Source of the DNA: Isoetes taiwanensis | Taxonomy: Eukaryota; Streptophyta; Lycopodiopsida; Isoetales; Isoetaceae | Assembly (NCBI GenBank): GCA_021234155.1 | Contig: JAJEKV010000016.1 | Location: forward strand, 742,001-806,000 | Reading direction: 5' to 3' | Length of the DNA stretch: 64,000 bases | In this document: positions 34,059 through 45,843 of the stretch, one piece after another | Numbering within the stretch: the first letter of the stretch is position 1 | Layout: every line of letters starts with the position of its first letter | Position numbers and translations under genes: made by a program | The notes under the pieces: model-generated | Seen by the model: only the letters and a program-made list of their open reading frames with translations | Told to the model about the DNA's origin: nothing | Database searches by the model: none

Positions 34059-34445
34059 ATGGATGAGGCCTTTCTAGAGGCTGTTCTCCAGGGACTTGGG
34101 TACCCGAGCATTCCCTTGGATCATGATGTGACAGTAGCTTACCTAGATAGTATCATAAATCAGACGTACACATCTAATTCTAGAATAGGACTCTCTAGGC
34201 AGGCCTACGGGACCCATTATCTATGCATTCTCTGCTTCGATAGAGTAGGATCTTTAAGAATTGCGGCCCATAATACAGGATATCTGGCAGTAGGAAGATA
34301 CTCAAGAAACATCTTTCAGATTTCAGTTCCTGAGCGATTTGGCGCGGAACCTCTCTGGCATTGGTCGACTTTCTTCGATCTCAGGCCGGCTCAGTTCTTG
34401 ACGAACCTAGAAATTGTAGTCTGGAGGTTTGCTTTGGCAAATTAA
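34059..34445 (+). CDS. LINE leader ORF (ORF0-like), unknown
   Basis: A frame of 128 residues lies between the element start and ORF1, ending 37 bp before the ORF1 ATG. It opens MDEAFLEAVLQGLGYPSIPL and contains YGTHYLCILCFDRVGSLRIA and EPLWHWSTFFDLRPAQFL. No known domain is recognised. Start chosen at the first ATG. Plant LINEs normally have two ORFs, so this may be an accessory protein or an N-terminal piece of ORF1 lost by frame change. No second copy is in the window to test conservation, because the other copy is 5'-truncated. Confidence 0.55.
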   Translation: MDEAFLEAVLQGLGYPSIPLDHDVTVAYLDSIINQTYTSNSRIGLSRQAYGTHYLCILCFDRVGSLRIAAHNTGYLAVGRYSRNIFQISVPERFGAEPLWHWSTFFDLRPAQFLTNLEIVVWRFALAN

Positions 34446-34482
34446 TTCTTTCTTTCTGTCTTAGGGAATTTCAGAAAGAAAA

Positions 34483-36429
34483 ATGGTGGAGGTTGGACAC
34501 CAGGGGAAGGGAAAGAAAACTATCGACACAGAGAAACAAAGGGAGGATGAGGAATGGAATATGATCTTCAGGTTGGAAGAAAGGAACGATGTGGCATGGA
34601 AAAATCTGAAAGAACTGTATGTTGCCTTCGAGATTATCAAGGATCAGCAAAAGGCGGCCGCTTTCTGCATGGATGTTTCGGGGGAAGGATCAATTTGTGC
34701 AAGCTTAGAAAAGATCAAGAAGATTGAAGAGGACTACAGTAGCGGGAGAGCAAATGATAGGGACTGGGCATGGAATACTTTGGAAATCTTGCAAGAAATG
34801 GACAGAAACCTCTACAAACTTATCACGGCTAAACAAGGGCATAGCGAAGAGGACTGCTGCAGCTTAAAAAATAACATATTTCAGAAATCCATGAATGAGA
34901 TGATGAATAGAACAAAGGAGATTCTGGTAGAAATGGAAAAGCTCAAATGGAACTCAGCAGCCACAATCAAGCTGATAAGGAGATGGGAGGATGCGGATGA
35001 TCAAGTTATCGAGAGGCAGCGAAGGATTTTCAAGAATAATCTCTCCTATGTCTCGACCCAGGTGCTGGATAATGTCTCCAAGAATTATGAAATTCATCAA
35101 ATACGCTTAAAGAGTGACACCAAGGCTTGCAAGATCCGGGACAGCAATGGGTTCTTCAATCCCACAGAGGTGGATCAGTGTGATTGCAAGAATTGTGAAG
35201 AGGTGCAGGCTGCCAGGCTGAACAAAAACAGTACCAAAGTGGGGGACCACCATATCCGCAACAGAGCTCCAATCCTGGGTAAAAGCGACACGGCTAAAGG
35301 TTTGAATGTTATCTCTTATAAAAATGCTCTTCTTAATCAGGTTAATTATGAGCTTAATTCGTCTTGTCATGTTAACGAGAGCAGAAGTGAGATTAAGAAA
35401 GGGATTTTAGATCTTTCTGGTATCAGGGATTCCTCGGCCTCTGACTTATACTCTAAAAAGGGGATCCTTATTCATTTTCCTGACAAATCCCCTTCTCTTG
35501 GTGAGGTTAAGTTCTGGATAACTAAGATTCAGAGAGTTCCGATCCTCTCCATCCTCAAAATAGACAACAAAACCTTCCAAATTTTGTGCTCTGACGAGAA
35601 TAGTGTTGGGTCTATTCTTAGAAAAAGAATGGATAATATTGGGAATAAGGATTTCTTTATCATGAGATGGATCCCGATCTATATCCCAGGTAATTATGAT
35701 TTAGTTTCCACCTCTACCTGGGTAACTTATCCCAATTTACCTCCTGGTCTCTGGACTAAATCCCACCTGCAAGCTATTTCTGAAAACCTGGGGGAAGTCA
35801 TTAGCATAAATATTCCCCAAACTAACTTCCCCTCAGTGTGCATTTCAAAGAGGATCAGATCTGAGTGGAGAAGGGAAATTACAGTCAAGATTTCTGAGCA
35901 CACGGTTTTCAACCTTAAAATTGATTATTCTAAAATGCCTAAAAAGGAAATAGATAAAGGCAAAGGAATAAATTCGGAGGAAAAGGGGAATAGATATACC
36001 CCTCCCCTTATTATTAGACAAGAATGGAGACCCAAGAATAATGTTGTGCAGAATATGGATCCAAAGGGGGAAAGCAGCAACAGCAACCAGGGTATTAAGA
36101 ATGGTAAGGACCAGGTGAGTTATGAAGGTAATTTTAAGATTGACAAAAATTGGAATCTCATCTTTAAAAATATTGACCTTTCTTTCAAAATTTCTCCGGG
36201 ATTTATGACTGTTTCCATCCCTCAAACTGCTCCTCTCATTTTTTATGATGACACCAATACTAACAAAGAGGAGGAGCATGTGAGTGATAATGAGAACGAA
36301 GATATAAATTGGCAGCAGGTCACATATAAAAAAAGAGGAAGGGGCCAAAAAAAGATTTATTCTGGACCTATTAGGGTGAGCCCAAGAAAAGCAGCTATTC
36401 AATCTAGGATAGCTAAAAATATTCAATAA
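34483..36429 (+). CDS. LINE ORF1 (648 residues)
   Basis: An intact frame between the leader ORF and ORF2. The first 200 residues are charged and helical (coiled-coil-like), with heptad-like DQQKAAAF and KSMNEMMNRTKEILVEMEKL. A DUF4283-like block follows at about residues 345-490: VKFWITKIQRVPILSILKID, MRWIPIYIPGNYDLVS, STWVTYPNLPPGLW and AISENLGEVISI. Plant L1 ORF1 proteins often show this domain, probably for RNA binding. I see no CCHC knuckle in the usual place, only CDCKNC near residue 230. A basic tail ends IRVSPRKAAIQSRIAK. ORF2 starts 8 bp after its stop. Confidence 0.85.
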   Translation: MVEVGHQGKGKKTIDTEKQREDEEWNMIFRLEERNDVAWKNLKELYVAFEIIKDQQKAAAFCMDVSGEGSICASLEKIKKIEEDYSSGRANDRDWAWNTLEILQEMDRNLYKLITAKQGHSEEDCCSLKNNIFQKSMNEMMNRTKEILVEMEKLKWNSAATIKLIRRWEDADDQVIERQRRIFKNNLSYVSTQVLDNVSKNYEIHQIRLKSDTKACKIRDSNGFFNPTEVDQCDCKNCEEVQAARLNKNSTKVGDHHIRNRAPILGKSDTAKGLNVISYKNALLNQVNYELNSSCHVNESRSEIKKGILDLSGIRDSSASDLYSKKGILIHFPDKSPSLGEVKFWITKIQRVPILSILKIDNKTFQILCSDENSVGSILRKRMDNIGNKDFFIMRWIPIYIPGNYDLVSTSTWVTYPNLPPGLWTKSHLQAISENLGEVISINIPQTNFPSVCISKRIRSEWRREITVKISEHTVFNLKIDYSKMPKKEIDKGKGINSEEKGNRYTPPLIIRQEWRPKNNVVQNMDPKGESSNSNQGIKNGKDQVSYEGNFKIDKNWNLIFKNIDLSFKISPGFMTVSIPQTAPLIFYDDTNTNKEEEHVSDNENEDINWQQVTYKKRGRGQKKIYSGPIRVSPRKAAIQSRIAKNIQ

Positions 36430-36437
36430 GGTTTTAA

Positions 36438-39400
36438 ATGTTAGGAACTATCAAGATGATCACTTGGAATCTCCAAGGTATTAATAATAGCATCAAAAGG
36501 GACAGAATTAAAGTTTGTTTAACTAACCTTAGCCCCGACATTCTTTTTATCCAGGAACATAAGATTCATGATCCCAATCATGAAAGGATTATTTCTAATA
36601 TTCTTCCTCCTAATTATAATATTTGGTCTATTGTTGCTAACAACTCGTCTGCAGGAATAGCCATTGCTTGGAGTCAAAGAATAAACTTGGAAGATATTTA
36701 TATGATTAATGATACCAATGGTAGATGGCAGACTCTTGTTGGCAGAATAAATTCGTGCAAGATAGCCTTTACTAATGTCTATTCTTTTCATGAACCTTCT
36801 GAAAGATCCTTGATGTGGAGCAGAATTAATAGCAGCCTGAGCAACTTGGATGTGGAGGATTGTGTCATAGGTGGAGATTTCAATATGGTTACAGACAGTT
36901 TTATGAGGAACAGAAACTTTAGGAATCTTCTTCCTCAGGAGAGATGTGCATGGGATAATCTTCTCTCTTCCCATAATTTAACTCTGGCCAGAACCAAGCC
37001 TCAAGCTTTCAGTTGGTCTGACCATAGAGTAGACCCCATTTGCTGTTTACATGATAGGTACTACCTGAGTGAGAATTTGTGGAATAGCAGCAGCAGAGTA
37101 GACAATCTTGAAGGATATACTATCTCTGATCACTATCCCCAGCAGATTACCATTTCAGGGGAAGGCAGCTGCAAGAAGAGAAAAGCCTATTTCAAGATGA
37201 ACATTAGCCTTATGGATAATGATGATTTTATGACTAAGTTGGGGGAAATTATCAATGGAAATCCTATGCCTACTGGAAGTACAGGATGGATGTATTGGTG
37301 GATAGATATTGCCAAAAAAATTAAATGTTGGCTCAAAGAATGGGGCAAGAATATTTATATTCAAAACAAAGCTCATCTTCAGAATTTAAGGCAAAGCATT
37401 ATTACAGCAAGTGATGAGCAGAAAGGGGAGATAAAAAAACAAATTGAGATTGAAGAGATAAAGATTGCAAGAGGATGGAAATTAAAGGCCAAAATAAAAG
37501 AGTTAAAGGAGGATGAGAGATGCAATTCAAAGTACTTTTTTAACAAAGCCAGATATAGAGTCAAGAGGAACCATATTTATGAGGTCAAGGTGGATGATAA
37601 TGTAATCTCTGATGACAAGGACCTCAAACAAGCTGCAGTCGACCACTTTAAGAAGCTTATGGGATCCAACATGGACTCCACTCCCATGGTTATGGAAGAA
37701 TTTATTTGTCTAAATAAAAAGGTTAATGATGATCAAAACTCATATCTGACAAAACCCTTTGTGAATAGTGAGCTTTTGCAGGTTGTCAAGAATATGGAAA
37801 ATGGGAAGACCCCTGGCCCTGATGGCCTCCCAGCAGAATTTTTTAAGAAGACTTGGCCCTTGCTTGGAGATTGCATTACCAAATTAGCCAATGAGTTTAG
37901 GGAGACTAAGATCCTGGATGCAAGAATCAATACCAGTTTCATTGCCTTAATTCCTAAGATTGAATCTCCCAATACCTTTTCGGATTATAGGCCGATTTCT
38001 CTCTCTAATGTTATCTATAAGATCATTTCAGGAGCTATTGCTTTGAGACTTAAAACCATCTTGGATCTTATTATTAGTAGTTCTCAATCAGCCTACCTCA
38101 AAGATAGGTTTATTTTAGACAATGTGGTAACAGCCATTTTGGGACTGCAATGGGCAAAGGACTCCAATCAGGATGTGGCCCTCCTTAAACTCGATATTAC
38201 CAAGGCTTTCGATACAGTAAGTTGGAATTTCTTATTTAGATGTTGCAGGGCTCTAGGTTTCAGCAATGAAAGTATTCAAATCTTCGAGGCTATTTTGTAC
38301 AACTCAAGATCAGCTGTACTCATTAATGGTGAATGTAGCCCTTTCTTTACAATTCAGAGGGGAGTAAAACAAGGTTGCCCCCTTGCCCCTTTCCTGTTTC
38401 TGATTATCATGGAAGCCCTCCATTGTAGGTTGGATGTTGCTAAAAATACTAACCTTATTAAAGGTCTGAGACTTCCTGATAATTCTCAGGCAGATCAAAT
38501 TCTAAATGGGCATTTTGCAGATGATACCTTTATCCTAATGTCTATGGATGAGAATTCCATTATGAATGTTCAGAGAATCCTTGGAGAATTTGGTGAGGCT
38601 TCAGGATGTAAGATAAACCATGCCAAGTCAGCAATTCAAGCAAGGGATCAAGGAAAGGGTGAACTGATGGCTGTAACCATGGGATGTAAGTATAACTCTC
38701 CTAACACTAGCTCAAAGATCCTGGGTATCCCATTTGCAATCAGAAGCAATGCTTCGGATTTATGGGGAAGTATAGTTGAAAAATTCTACAAAAAGGTTGA
38801 CACTCTGAACTCTAAATATCTCTCTAAGAATGGAAGGGCAGTCATAGCTAATTTTATGATTTCTTCTTCTCATGTGTATCAATCTTCAGTTATTCTTGCT
38901 CCAAAAAAAATTGCTAACAAATTGCAGGGAATCATTGGTAGATTTATTGCCTGTGGGCAGAACAGGAGGTGCTGGCACCCGGTCTCTATGAAAGAATGCT
39001 GCAAATCTAAGAGCAATGGAGGACTGGGAACAATCAATATTGAGAAGCAGGGGATGGCATTGGCTGCCAAGTACTTTTATAAGGCCTGTTATAACTCCAT
39101 CAAGCATCCTATTTCTATCCTGATTAGGCACTATATTGGAAAATGTCATCCTTATGGGTGGAGATCTTTAAAGATGGAGCTTCCCCATTCTATCTTCTTT
39201 CCTTTTACTGTCCCTGCATCCACCCCAGGTATTATCAAGAAATGGATCAAGGCTTGGGATCAAATTAAGGGAATGTATACTTGGAAAGAAGGGCTTTCCA
39301 TGGATCAAACCATCTTCTGGAATCCGGCTATCCTGCTCAACAACCCTAACCTATGTCTGGCCTGCCACTTTCCTGATCAGGCCAAGTTATGGAAGAGTAA

Positions 39401-40094
39401 GGGAATCATTTTTATTAGGGATCTTTTTGATGCTAATGGAATTATACCTTTTGACAGGTCCACTTTGGTTAATGAAGGAGTGCAGACCAGGACCCTCTAT
39501 AATAATGTCCTTAATGCCATCATGAATAATTACTGGACTCATGAGGATAACTCTTGGCTAAATGAAGGAAAGGAAGGTTTATCTTTGTTAGAAGAGCATA
39601 CAAGTATCTCATGAGGGGTGAAGGAGTTACTATTCATATAAAATGGAATGTTCAAATAGGAAAGATGTATCAAGAATCTGAATTTCATGTGGAAAAGTCC
39701 CATTAACCCGAAGATTAAGTCATTCATCTGGCAACTTTGGCATAGAGCCTTGGCTACTAACTCGAAAAGATATAAATTATCTATGGCCAATTCTGATGTC
39801 TGTGAAAGATGCCTTGGAGCAAAAGAGGATGAAAATCATCTTTTTAGAGGATGTCTTTGGTCAGAATGGATTTTAGAGCTTGCCTCGGGAATTCTGGGAT
39901 ATGATCTCATTCATTTAAGTGACAAGGATTTTTTCATGCCAGAGAATCCCAAGGATTGGAGAATCTTTGTCCTCCTCTGGAGGATATGGAAGGGCAGGAA
40001 TTCTTTTATCTTTAATGGTGAAATTATTCCTCCCGAAGGAATAATCAAACAGTTCCAATTTGATGTTAAGTGGATTCAAGAGATTAATGGATGA
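36438..40094 (+). pseudogene. LINE ORF2: endonuclease, reverse transcriptase, zf-RVT (two frameshifts)
   Basis: ATG 36438 opens 1058 residues to 39614. Endonuclease (residues 1-240): ITWNLQGINNSIKRDR, QEHKIHD, GGDFN (145-149) and SDH (230-232). Reverse transcriptase: DYRPISLSNVIYKIISGAI, KLDITKAFDTVSWNF with Asp 586, GVKQGCPLAPFLFLIIMEAL and HFADDTF, so FADD (693-696) replaces the more common YADD. After a frame change near 39570 and another near 39665 the frame resumes in a zf-RVT region: PINPKIKSFIWQLWHRALAT, CERCLGAKEDENHLFRGC (C-x2-C-x7-H-x4-C) and LLWRIWKGRNSF, stopping at 40094. The polymerase should be intact; the missing junction costs the native C-terminus. Confidence 0.93.
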
Positions 40095-40413
40095 CTTCAT
40101 TACTGCAGGTACTCTATTTTTCTCAGTGTGCAAACTCAAGTGGAGGAAGATGGACCTGAATGCGAACAACGAATGGATCAAGGTATTTGGAGCAGCCAGT
40201 GTTCTGGAGCACATGGAGAGATGCCAGTGTGGCTGTTGCTGTGATCAGAACTACAATATAAGGAGAGAGCTAATTTGCCAAGCAAAGGATAGCAGGGGCC
40301 GGTTCAACATGGCCAAGGCAAAAGCATGCATGTGTGTTTACTGCACATTCCACGAGAAGACGAAGGGGAAGGCAAGGAAGACCAGGAACTATCACCTGAG
40401 ATCCTATCACTGA
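40087..40413 (+). CDS. LINE ORF3, Cys-rich, overlaps end of ORF2
   Basis: ATG 40087 overlaps the ORF2 stop by 8 bases in another frame and opens 108 residues: MDDFITAGTLFFSVCKLKWR, NNEWIKVFG, CQCGCCCDQN, then CMCVYCTF and a basic tail. The second LINE copy keeps the same overlap (ATG 63837) and the same words: EWIKSFG and CTCGYCCDQN, with TLF and LEWKK before one frameshift. The two copies are otherwise clearly diverged, so the frame looks selected. The paired C-x-C-x2-C and C-x-C-x2-C groups suggest zinc binding. Family unknown. Confidence 0.75.
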   Translation: MDDFITAGTLFFSVCKLKWRKMDLNANNEWIKVFGAASVLEHMERCQCGCCCDQNYNIRRELICQAKDSRGRFNMAKAKACMCVYCTFHEKTKGKARKTRNYHLRSYH

Positions 40414-40616
40414 ACAATCTATCTATTCTGATGACGGAGACTTTTTTAGCAAGATAATTTTAATATTTAGTTTATCCTAAATTAAACAAGTTCTAGGATG
40501 ATCCCTGTTTTCTAAATCTGGTTGTTTACGGATCTCCTTTCTTTTTTAGGGTTCCTTCTCCCTTGAAAAAGAAGTTTTTGTAAATCCTTTTCTAAATATA
40601 TATAGCAGCCTTCAAT

Positions 40617-40629
40617 AAAAAAAAAAAAA
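40617..40629 (+). other. LINE poly-A tail
   Basis: Thirteen A after CTTCAAT, followed directly by the right target duplication (40630-40648). Confidence 0.95.
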
Positions 40630-40648
40630 GATATGAGATGCTGGACTT

Positions 40649-42414
40649 ATTGGAAGAACACATTTGAGCTCTTTCAAATCTGGGATGTCTAGATGAGGCT
40701 AAGGGGAAGATGTCATTGGAAAAGCTTGAGAAACTTGGGATGAAAGTATTATTGCAGGATATTATGAACAAGAAAGCTTAGTATTGCTTATGTTTGTTGT
40801 ATCATGCTAGTTCTAATTCCTCCATTTGCCTGCATATGAAACATGGAGTTGCATTTAGGGAGAAAGAAGACACACTATTACTTGCACTGGAACAACTCGA
40901 AGGTTATGATAGCGTTACACCATGCTGGGGTTGTATGACATATTATGTTAAACATCAGCGGTTGAACATATCAATGCCATGTTTGCAAGAGTAATTATGT
41001 CAAACTTGAGCCCTACGACAGAAATTGGCAAAATTAGGTGCTTGGATTTCAGATTAATTGGCATTATGAATTCGAGGGGCACAACATTTATTCTCGTTTT
41101 GCTTACCCAGCGGTCCCAAATTACTTCATTATTTGTGAATAATGTTTGATACATGCATTCTTTGGAATAGAGGCAAGTGATTTAATGCTTTCAATTACTA
41201 CTTCAATATAAGTAACATCGCATTTGTAATGCATGTCACTCATTGTAAAAAATAGATAGTATTGTTTATTAAAGAGAGAGATATAGAGAGTATTGAAGGA
41301 AATCTTTAAAGAAATCCAAACGAGCCTTGGGAATCTGAGATATTGAAGGAAATCTTTAGAGAAATCCAAACAAGCCTTGGGAATCTGAGCTTGAATCAAT
41401 ATATTAGATCTTTCACCTTAAATCTTCAAGGAATCTAATAAAATATTCAATAATCTAATGAAGTTTCCATGATATCCTAGGGAATCTTGAAGGATCTTGA
41501 AGTAAATAAGCAAGCCTTAGGAGGCAACTACAAATAAAGATAAATCTAATAGAATTTTGACACAATGACAAAATTCCACAATTGCATTAGGAGGCAACTA
41601 CAAATAAAGATGATGAAATCTAATAGAATTTTGACACAATGACAAAATTCCACAATTGCACAAGATACGACAATTAATATAATTTGATGCCAAGGAACCA
41701 ATTTTTGCATTGTGTGGTGTCTATTTGGGGGCCAATGAGGTGGCACAGCTATGGGCTTAGGATCTACATGGGGTCATGCACGGGGCATACACCATGCATC
41801 TAGATCGTCAGATCAAGTGGGGAAGGCAAAATCAATGATCTAAGGGCTATTTATACCCAATGGTCTATCCTAAATGTCATACTTGAATTAACCACACATC
41901 CCAAATCAATGGTTATAAGGTAGAATTCTTTCGATTAATCCTTGAAATCTTATATTCCTTAACCATGCAAATTGTTTTAGCTATTCAGGCATGTAAAACA
42001 TTCATATCTAATTGTCTATCTTAAAATTAATAGTCATTAAGTTCCTGCCGATCTTAATGAAGTTAACTATGTATGCCACAGATAGTAAGTCAAAGGTTCC
42101 ATATTCAAAACATAGGGGTCTCTAACTTTAATGCATCTGCTATTGCAAACAAAGCCTCTCCATTTCGTGGCCTAAACTAGGCCTATAATGTAGGTGGATA
42201 GGCTCCAGATAATTCCTTAGAGTTCTGGTTGGACCAGTTTGCGCTTCTGGTCAAAAACAAACTTTTTGTTTATACATTTGATACCACTTTTGAATCAATA
42301 AGGTATGAGCCTCACTTTTAGAACTCGATGTCTGGATTTTTAAATTTTCGAAGATTTAAAACTGGAAGTAGATACTATACGAACTGCACACTTTTCGCAT
42401 ATAACAAATTACTT
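40649..42414. repeat. F interior with small tandem duplications, no gene
   Basis: Two tandem duplications: about 49 bp twice at 41290-41388 (ATTGAAGGAAATCTTTA) and about 70 bp twice at 41518-41660 (AGGAGGCAACTACAAATAAA). An RY-rich stretch lies near 41770-41805 (CATGCATCTAG). Short frames show no motif. Confidence 0.6.
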
Positions 42415-43245
42415 GGGTAATCTAAAGGAATCTTCAGATAATCTTTGAAAAATCTAAGGGAATGTTTGTAAAAACCTTAAGAATCTAGGTGATTTTTGTG
42501 GAATCTTAGGGAATCTAGGGGGAATCCAAGGGGACCTAGGGAAATCTTTGGCGCTAGGTGTGTTCTACAGGAGAATCTTCATAAAATCTAAGGGAATCTA
42601 GAAGAATCTACATGGAATCTCGGGGAATCTCAGGGAATCTAGAGGAATCTTAAGATAATCTTTGGAAATCTAGGGGAATCCCAAGAGAATCTTAGGGAAT
42701 CTAGAAAATCTTCATAGAATATCTAAAAATCTTGGGGAATCTTGATAGGATCTTAGAGAATCTACATATAATCTTGGGGAATCGATGTGAATTGTGAGAG
42801 AAACTTTGAGAATCTAGGGAAATCCAGATGGAATCTTTGAGATTACGGGGGAATTTTGATGGAATCTTGGAGAAACTAAGGGGAGCTTCATATGATCTAA
42901 AAGAATCCAAAGGAATCTTCATAAAATCTTTAGAAATCTAGGGGAATCTTGATGAAACCTTAGAGAACCTAAAGGAATCTTCATAGAATCTAAGGGATCC
43001 CAAGAGAACCTACATATTATCGTGGGGAATCTAGGTGAATCTTGGGACAATCTTTGAGAATCTAAGGGAATCTGAAGAGAATCTTAGCAAATCTATAGGA
43101 ATCTCTAAATTTTTTTTTAGAATCTAGAAGAATCCAAGAGAATCTTCATAATCTCTTCGAGAATATAGGGGAATCTTTATCAAATCTAAATGAATATTTG
43201 AGAATCGGGAGAAATATTTATAGAATCTGAAAAATCTATGGAAAT
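42415..43245. repeat. GAATCT-type satellite array
   Basis: Degenerate units of about 12-20 bp such as GGGAATCTAGGGGAATC and ATCTTCATAGAATC. It faces the opposite-strand version at 43415-45390 across a spacer with an AT-rich hairpin (TTGTATAAATATATATATACAA, broken here by position 43305-43327). Confidence 0.88.
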
Positions 43246-43414
43246 CTTGAGCACTGGTATGTTTTGCAGGGTCGACTTCATGCAGTCCTTCATAGTACAA
43301 ACACTTGTATAAATATATATATACAAGTTTATTATTATTTAGGGCCTACACATTTGGAGAAGGTTGTGACAAAAATGTGTGAAAAATACCCGACAAAATA
43401 CACCCAGTATGAAA

Positions 43415-45390
43415 GACTCTCTTAGATTCTTAAGATTCTATAGAGATTCCCCTAGATTTTCAGAAATTATCCCAAGATTCCTCTACATTTCTCAAGATTT
43501 GATGTATATTCTCTTAGATTCCCTTGGATTATATGAAAATTCCTCAAGATTCTCCAGGATTCCATCAAGATTCCTCTAGATTATAAAAGATTAGATTCTC
43601 CAAGATTCTTTGTAGATTCTCCTACATCCCCTTAGATTCTATAAAGGTTTCCTTTCCAAGATTTCCCAAGATTCTCAAAGATTTTAAGAAGATTTTCTTT
43701 GATTCCTCTAGACTCTTAAAGATTCTTCCGAGATTCCCCAAGATTCTATGTAGCTTCTCTTAGATTCTCTAAGATCTCATGAACATTTCCCTAGATTCTC
43801 CAAGATTCCATCAAGATCCCCCTAGATTCTCAAAGGTTTTATGAAGATTCCCTTGGATTCCTCTAGATTCGCAAAGATTCTCTTTTGATTTCTATAGATT
43901 CCAATATTGTCTTGAGATTCCTTTAGATTCTCAAGGATTCCAGAAAGATTCCCCTAGATTCAATTAAAGTACCATAGATTCCATTAAGATTCCAAGAATC
44001 ACCCTGCAAAACACATACAGTGTGAAAGATTCTCTTAGATTCTTAAAATTCTACAGAGATCCCCTAGATTTTCAAAGATTATCCCAAGATTCTTCTACGT
44101 TTCTCAAGATTCTATGTATATTCTCCTAGATTCCCTTAGATCATATGAAAGTCCTCAAGATTCTCCAGGATTCTATCGAGATTCCCCTAGATCATAAAAG
44201 ATTCCTCTAAATTCCCCAGGATTTTATGTAGAGTCTCCTACATTATTCCCTTCGATTCTCCAAGGTTCCTCTAGATTCTCTCAAGATTCTCATAGATTCT
44301 TCAAGAATATACGTAGATTCTCGTAGACTCTCTAAGATCCTATGAAGATTCCCTCAGGTTCTCCAAGATTCCATCAAGATTCCCCTAGATTCTCAAAGTT
44401 TCCATCAGGATTCCCCTATATTCCCAAAGATTCTCTCAAGATTCACATCATTCCCCAAGATTCTATATAGATTCTCCTAGATTCTCTAAGATCCTATCAA
44501 GATTTCCCTAGATTCTCAAGTAATCCATGAAGATTCCTCAGATTCCTGTAGATCCTCTTGAGATTTCCATAGTCCGAAGATTCTCTTGAGATTCCCCAAA
44601 ATTTTCAAAGACTAACCTAAGATTTCTATAGATTCCTCAAGAATCTATCTAGATTCTCTTAGCTTCCCTTACATCTTATGAGGACACCCCTAGATTCTCA
44701 AAGATTCTCTCAAGAATCCCATAGATCCCCCAAGATTCTATGTTGATTCTCCTAGATTCTCTAAGATCCTATGAAGGTTCCCCTAGATTCTCAAAGATCC
44801 TTTTGAGATTCCACTAGATTCCCTAAGGCTATATTCAGATTCCTCTAGATTCCATGAAGATTCCTCAAATTCTAAGAAGATTCCTTTAGATTCTCTAAGA
44901 TTCCCTAGATTCTCAGAAATTTTATGAAGATTCCTCTAGATTATCCCAAGATTCCCATAGATTCCCCAAGATTCTATGTAGATTCTCCTAGACTCTCTAA
45001 TCCTATGAAGATTCCCCTAGATTCTCTAAGATTCCATCAAGATTCCCCTAGATTCTCAAACATTTATGAAGATTCCACTGGATTCCTCTAGGTTCACAAA
45101 GATTCTCTTGCGATTCCTATAGATTCCTAAAGATTCTAATAAGATTCCAATAGATCCTCAAAGATCCCAGGAAGATTCCCCTAGATTCTCTTAGTGTATC
45201 ATAGATTTCGTTAAGATTTATGAAAGTTCCATTGGATTCCACTAGATTCGCAAAGATTCTCTTGTCATTCCCATAGATTCTTTAAGATTATATTGAGATT
45301 CCTCTAGATTCTCGAAAATCCCAAGAAGATTCCCCTAGATTCTCTTAACATACCATAGATTCCATTAAGATTCTAAGATAAGAATATTCT
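43415..45390. repeat. AGATTCT-type satellite array, about 2 kb
   Basis: Inverted relative to 42415-43245: CCAAGATTCTATGTAGATTC, CCCCTAGATTCTC and similar. A phrase near 43250 (GGTATGTTTTGCAGGG) returns inverted near 43995-44020, so the array contains rearranged palindromic blocks. Confidence 0.88.
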
Positions 45391-45843
45391 TAGGATCCGA
45401 TCAAGTTGGCTCCAACTATGACGGAATGGTGCCAAAGCACTACTCATTGGAAAGCTCTCGACGAGAGGAATCCAAAGGCGTGGGCCCCACCTTAATCCGA
45501 CCCCTCTAGTGCAAGCTACGGGCATTTGAATGCGATTAAGAAAAAGGAAGCTTCCTAGAAAGTCCATCTAATAAATGCTTTGCCACCTCATTACATTTTT
45601 ATTAATGAGGATGCCACCTCACCTCATTTAAAAGAAAAAATATAATTTAATATAAAAACTTAATGGCTAGGATTTATCCTAACCTTTTGATCTAACGGCT
45701 AAGATCTGTTACACCAAATCACCTTTAAGGAACCTTCCTTGCACCTTCCCTACAAAAATCAAAGGCTATGATTTCGCCTTCCCCTCTGATCCAACGGTTT
45801 GAAGATGGGGGGCATGCCCCCATGCATGCCCATACATGCCTAT
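44499..45843. repeat. 1345-bp segmental duplication, copy 1
   Basis: Matches 47741-49085 at constant offset 3242 with about a dozen substitutions (about 99% identical by eye) and no net length change. It spans the end of the satellite array and the unique stretch to CCCATACATGCCTAT. Confidence 0.95.

Larger units (their letters stand above)
33855..40629 (+). mobile_element. near-intact L1-like LINE with four ORFs
   Basis: A 6.8-kb non-LTR retrotransposon with a perfect 19-bp target duplication and a 13-base poly-A tail (40617-40629). Order: leader (33855-34058), leader ORF, ORF1, ORF2 (endonuclease, reverse transcriptase, zinc cluster), ORF3, 3' leader. Only two frameshifts near the end of ORF2 spoil it. 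A second, more decayed copy of the family starts at 62304. The full 5' end and exact duplication show recent insertion into element F. Confidence 0.95.

Noticed and set aside
45373-45567. Minus-strand 64-residue frame repeated at 48615-48809
   Set aside because: Its repetition is explained by the 1345-bp duplication; no motif or start signal.
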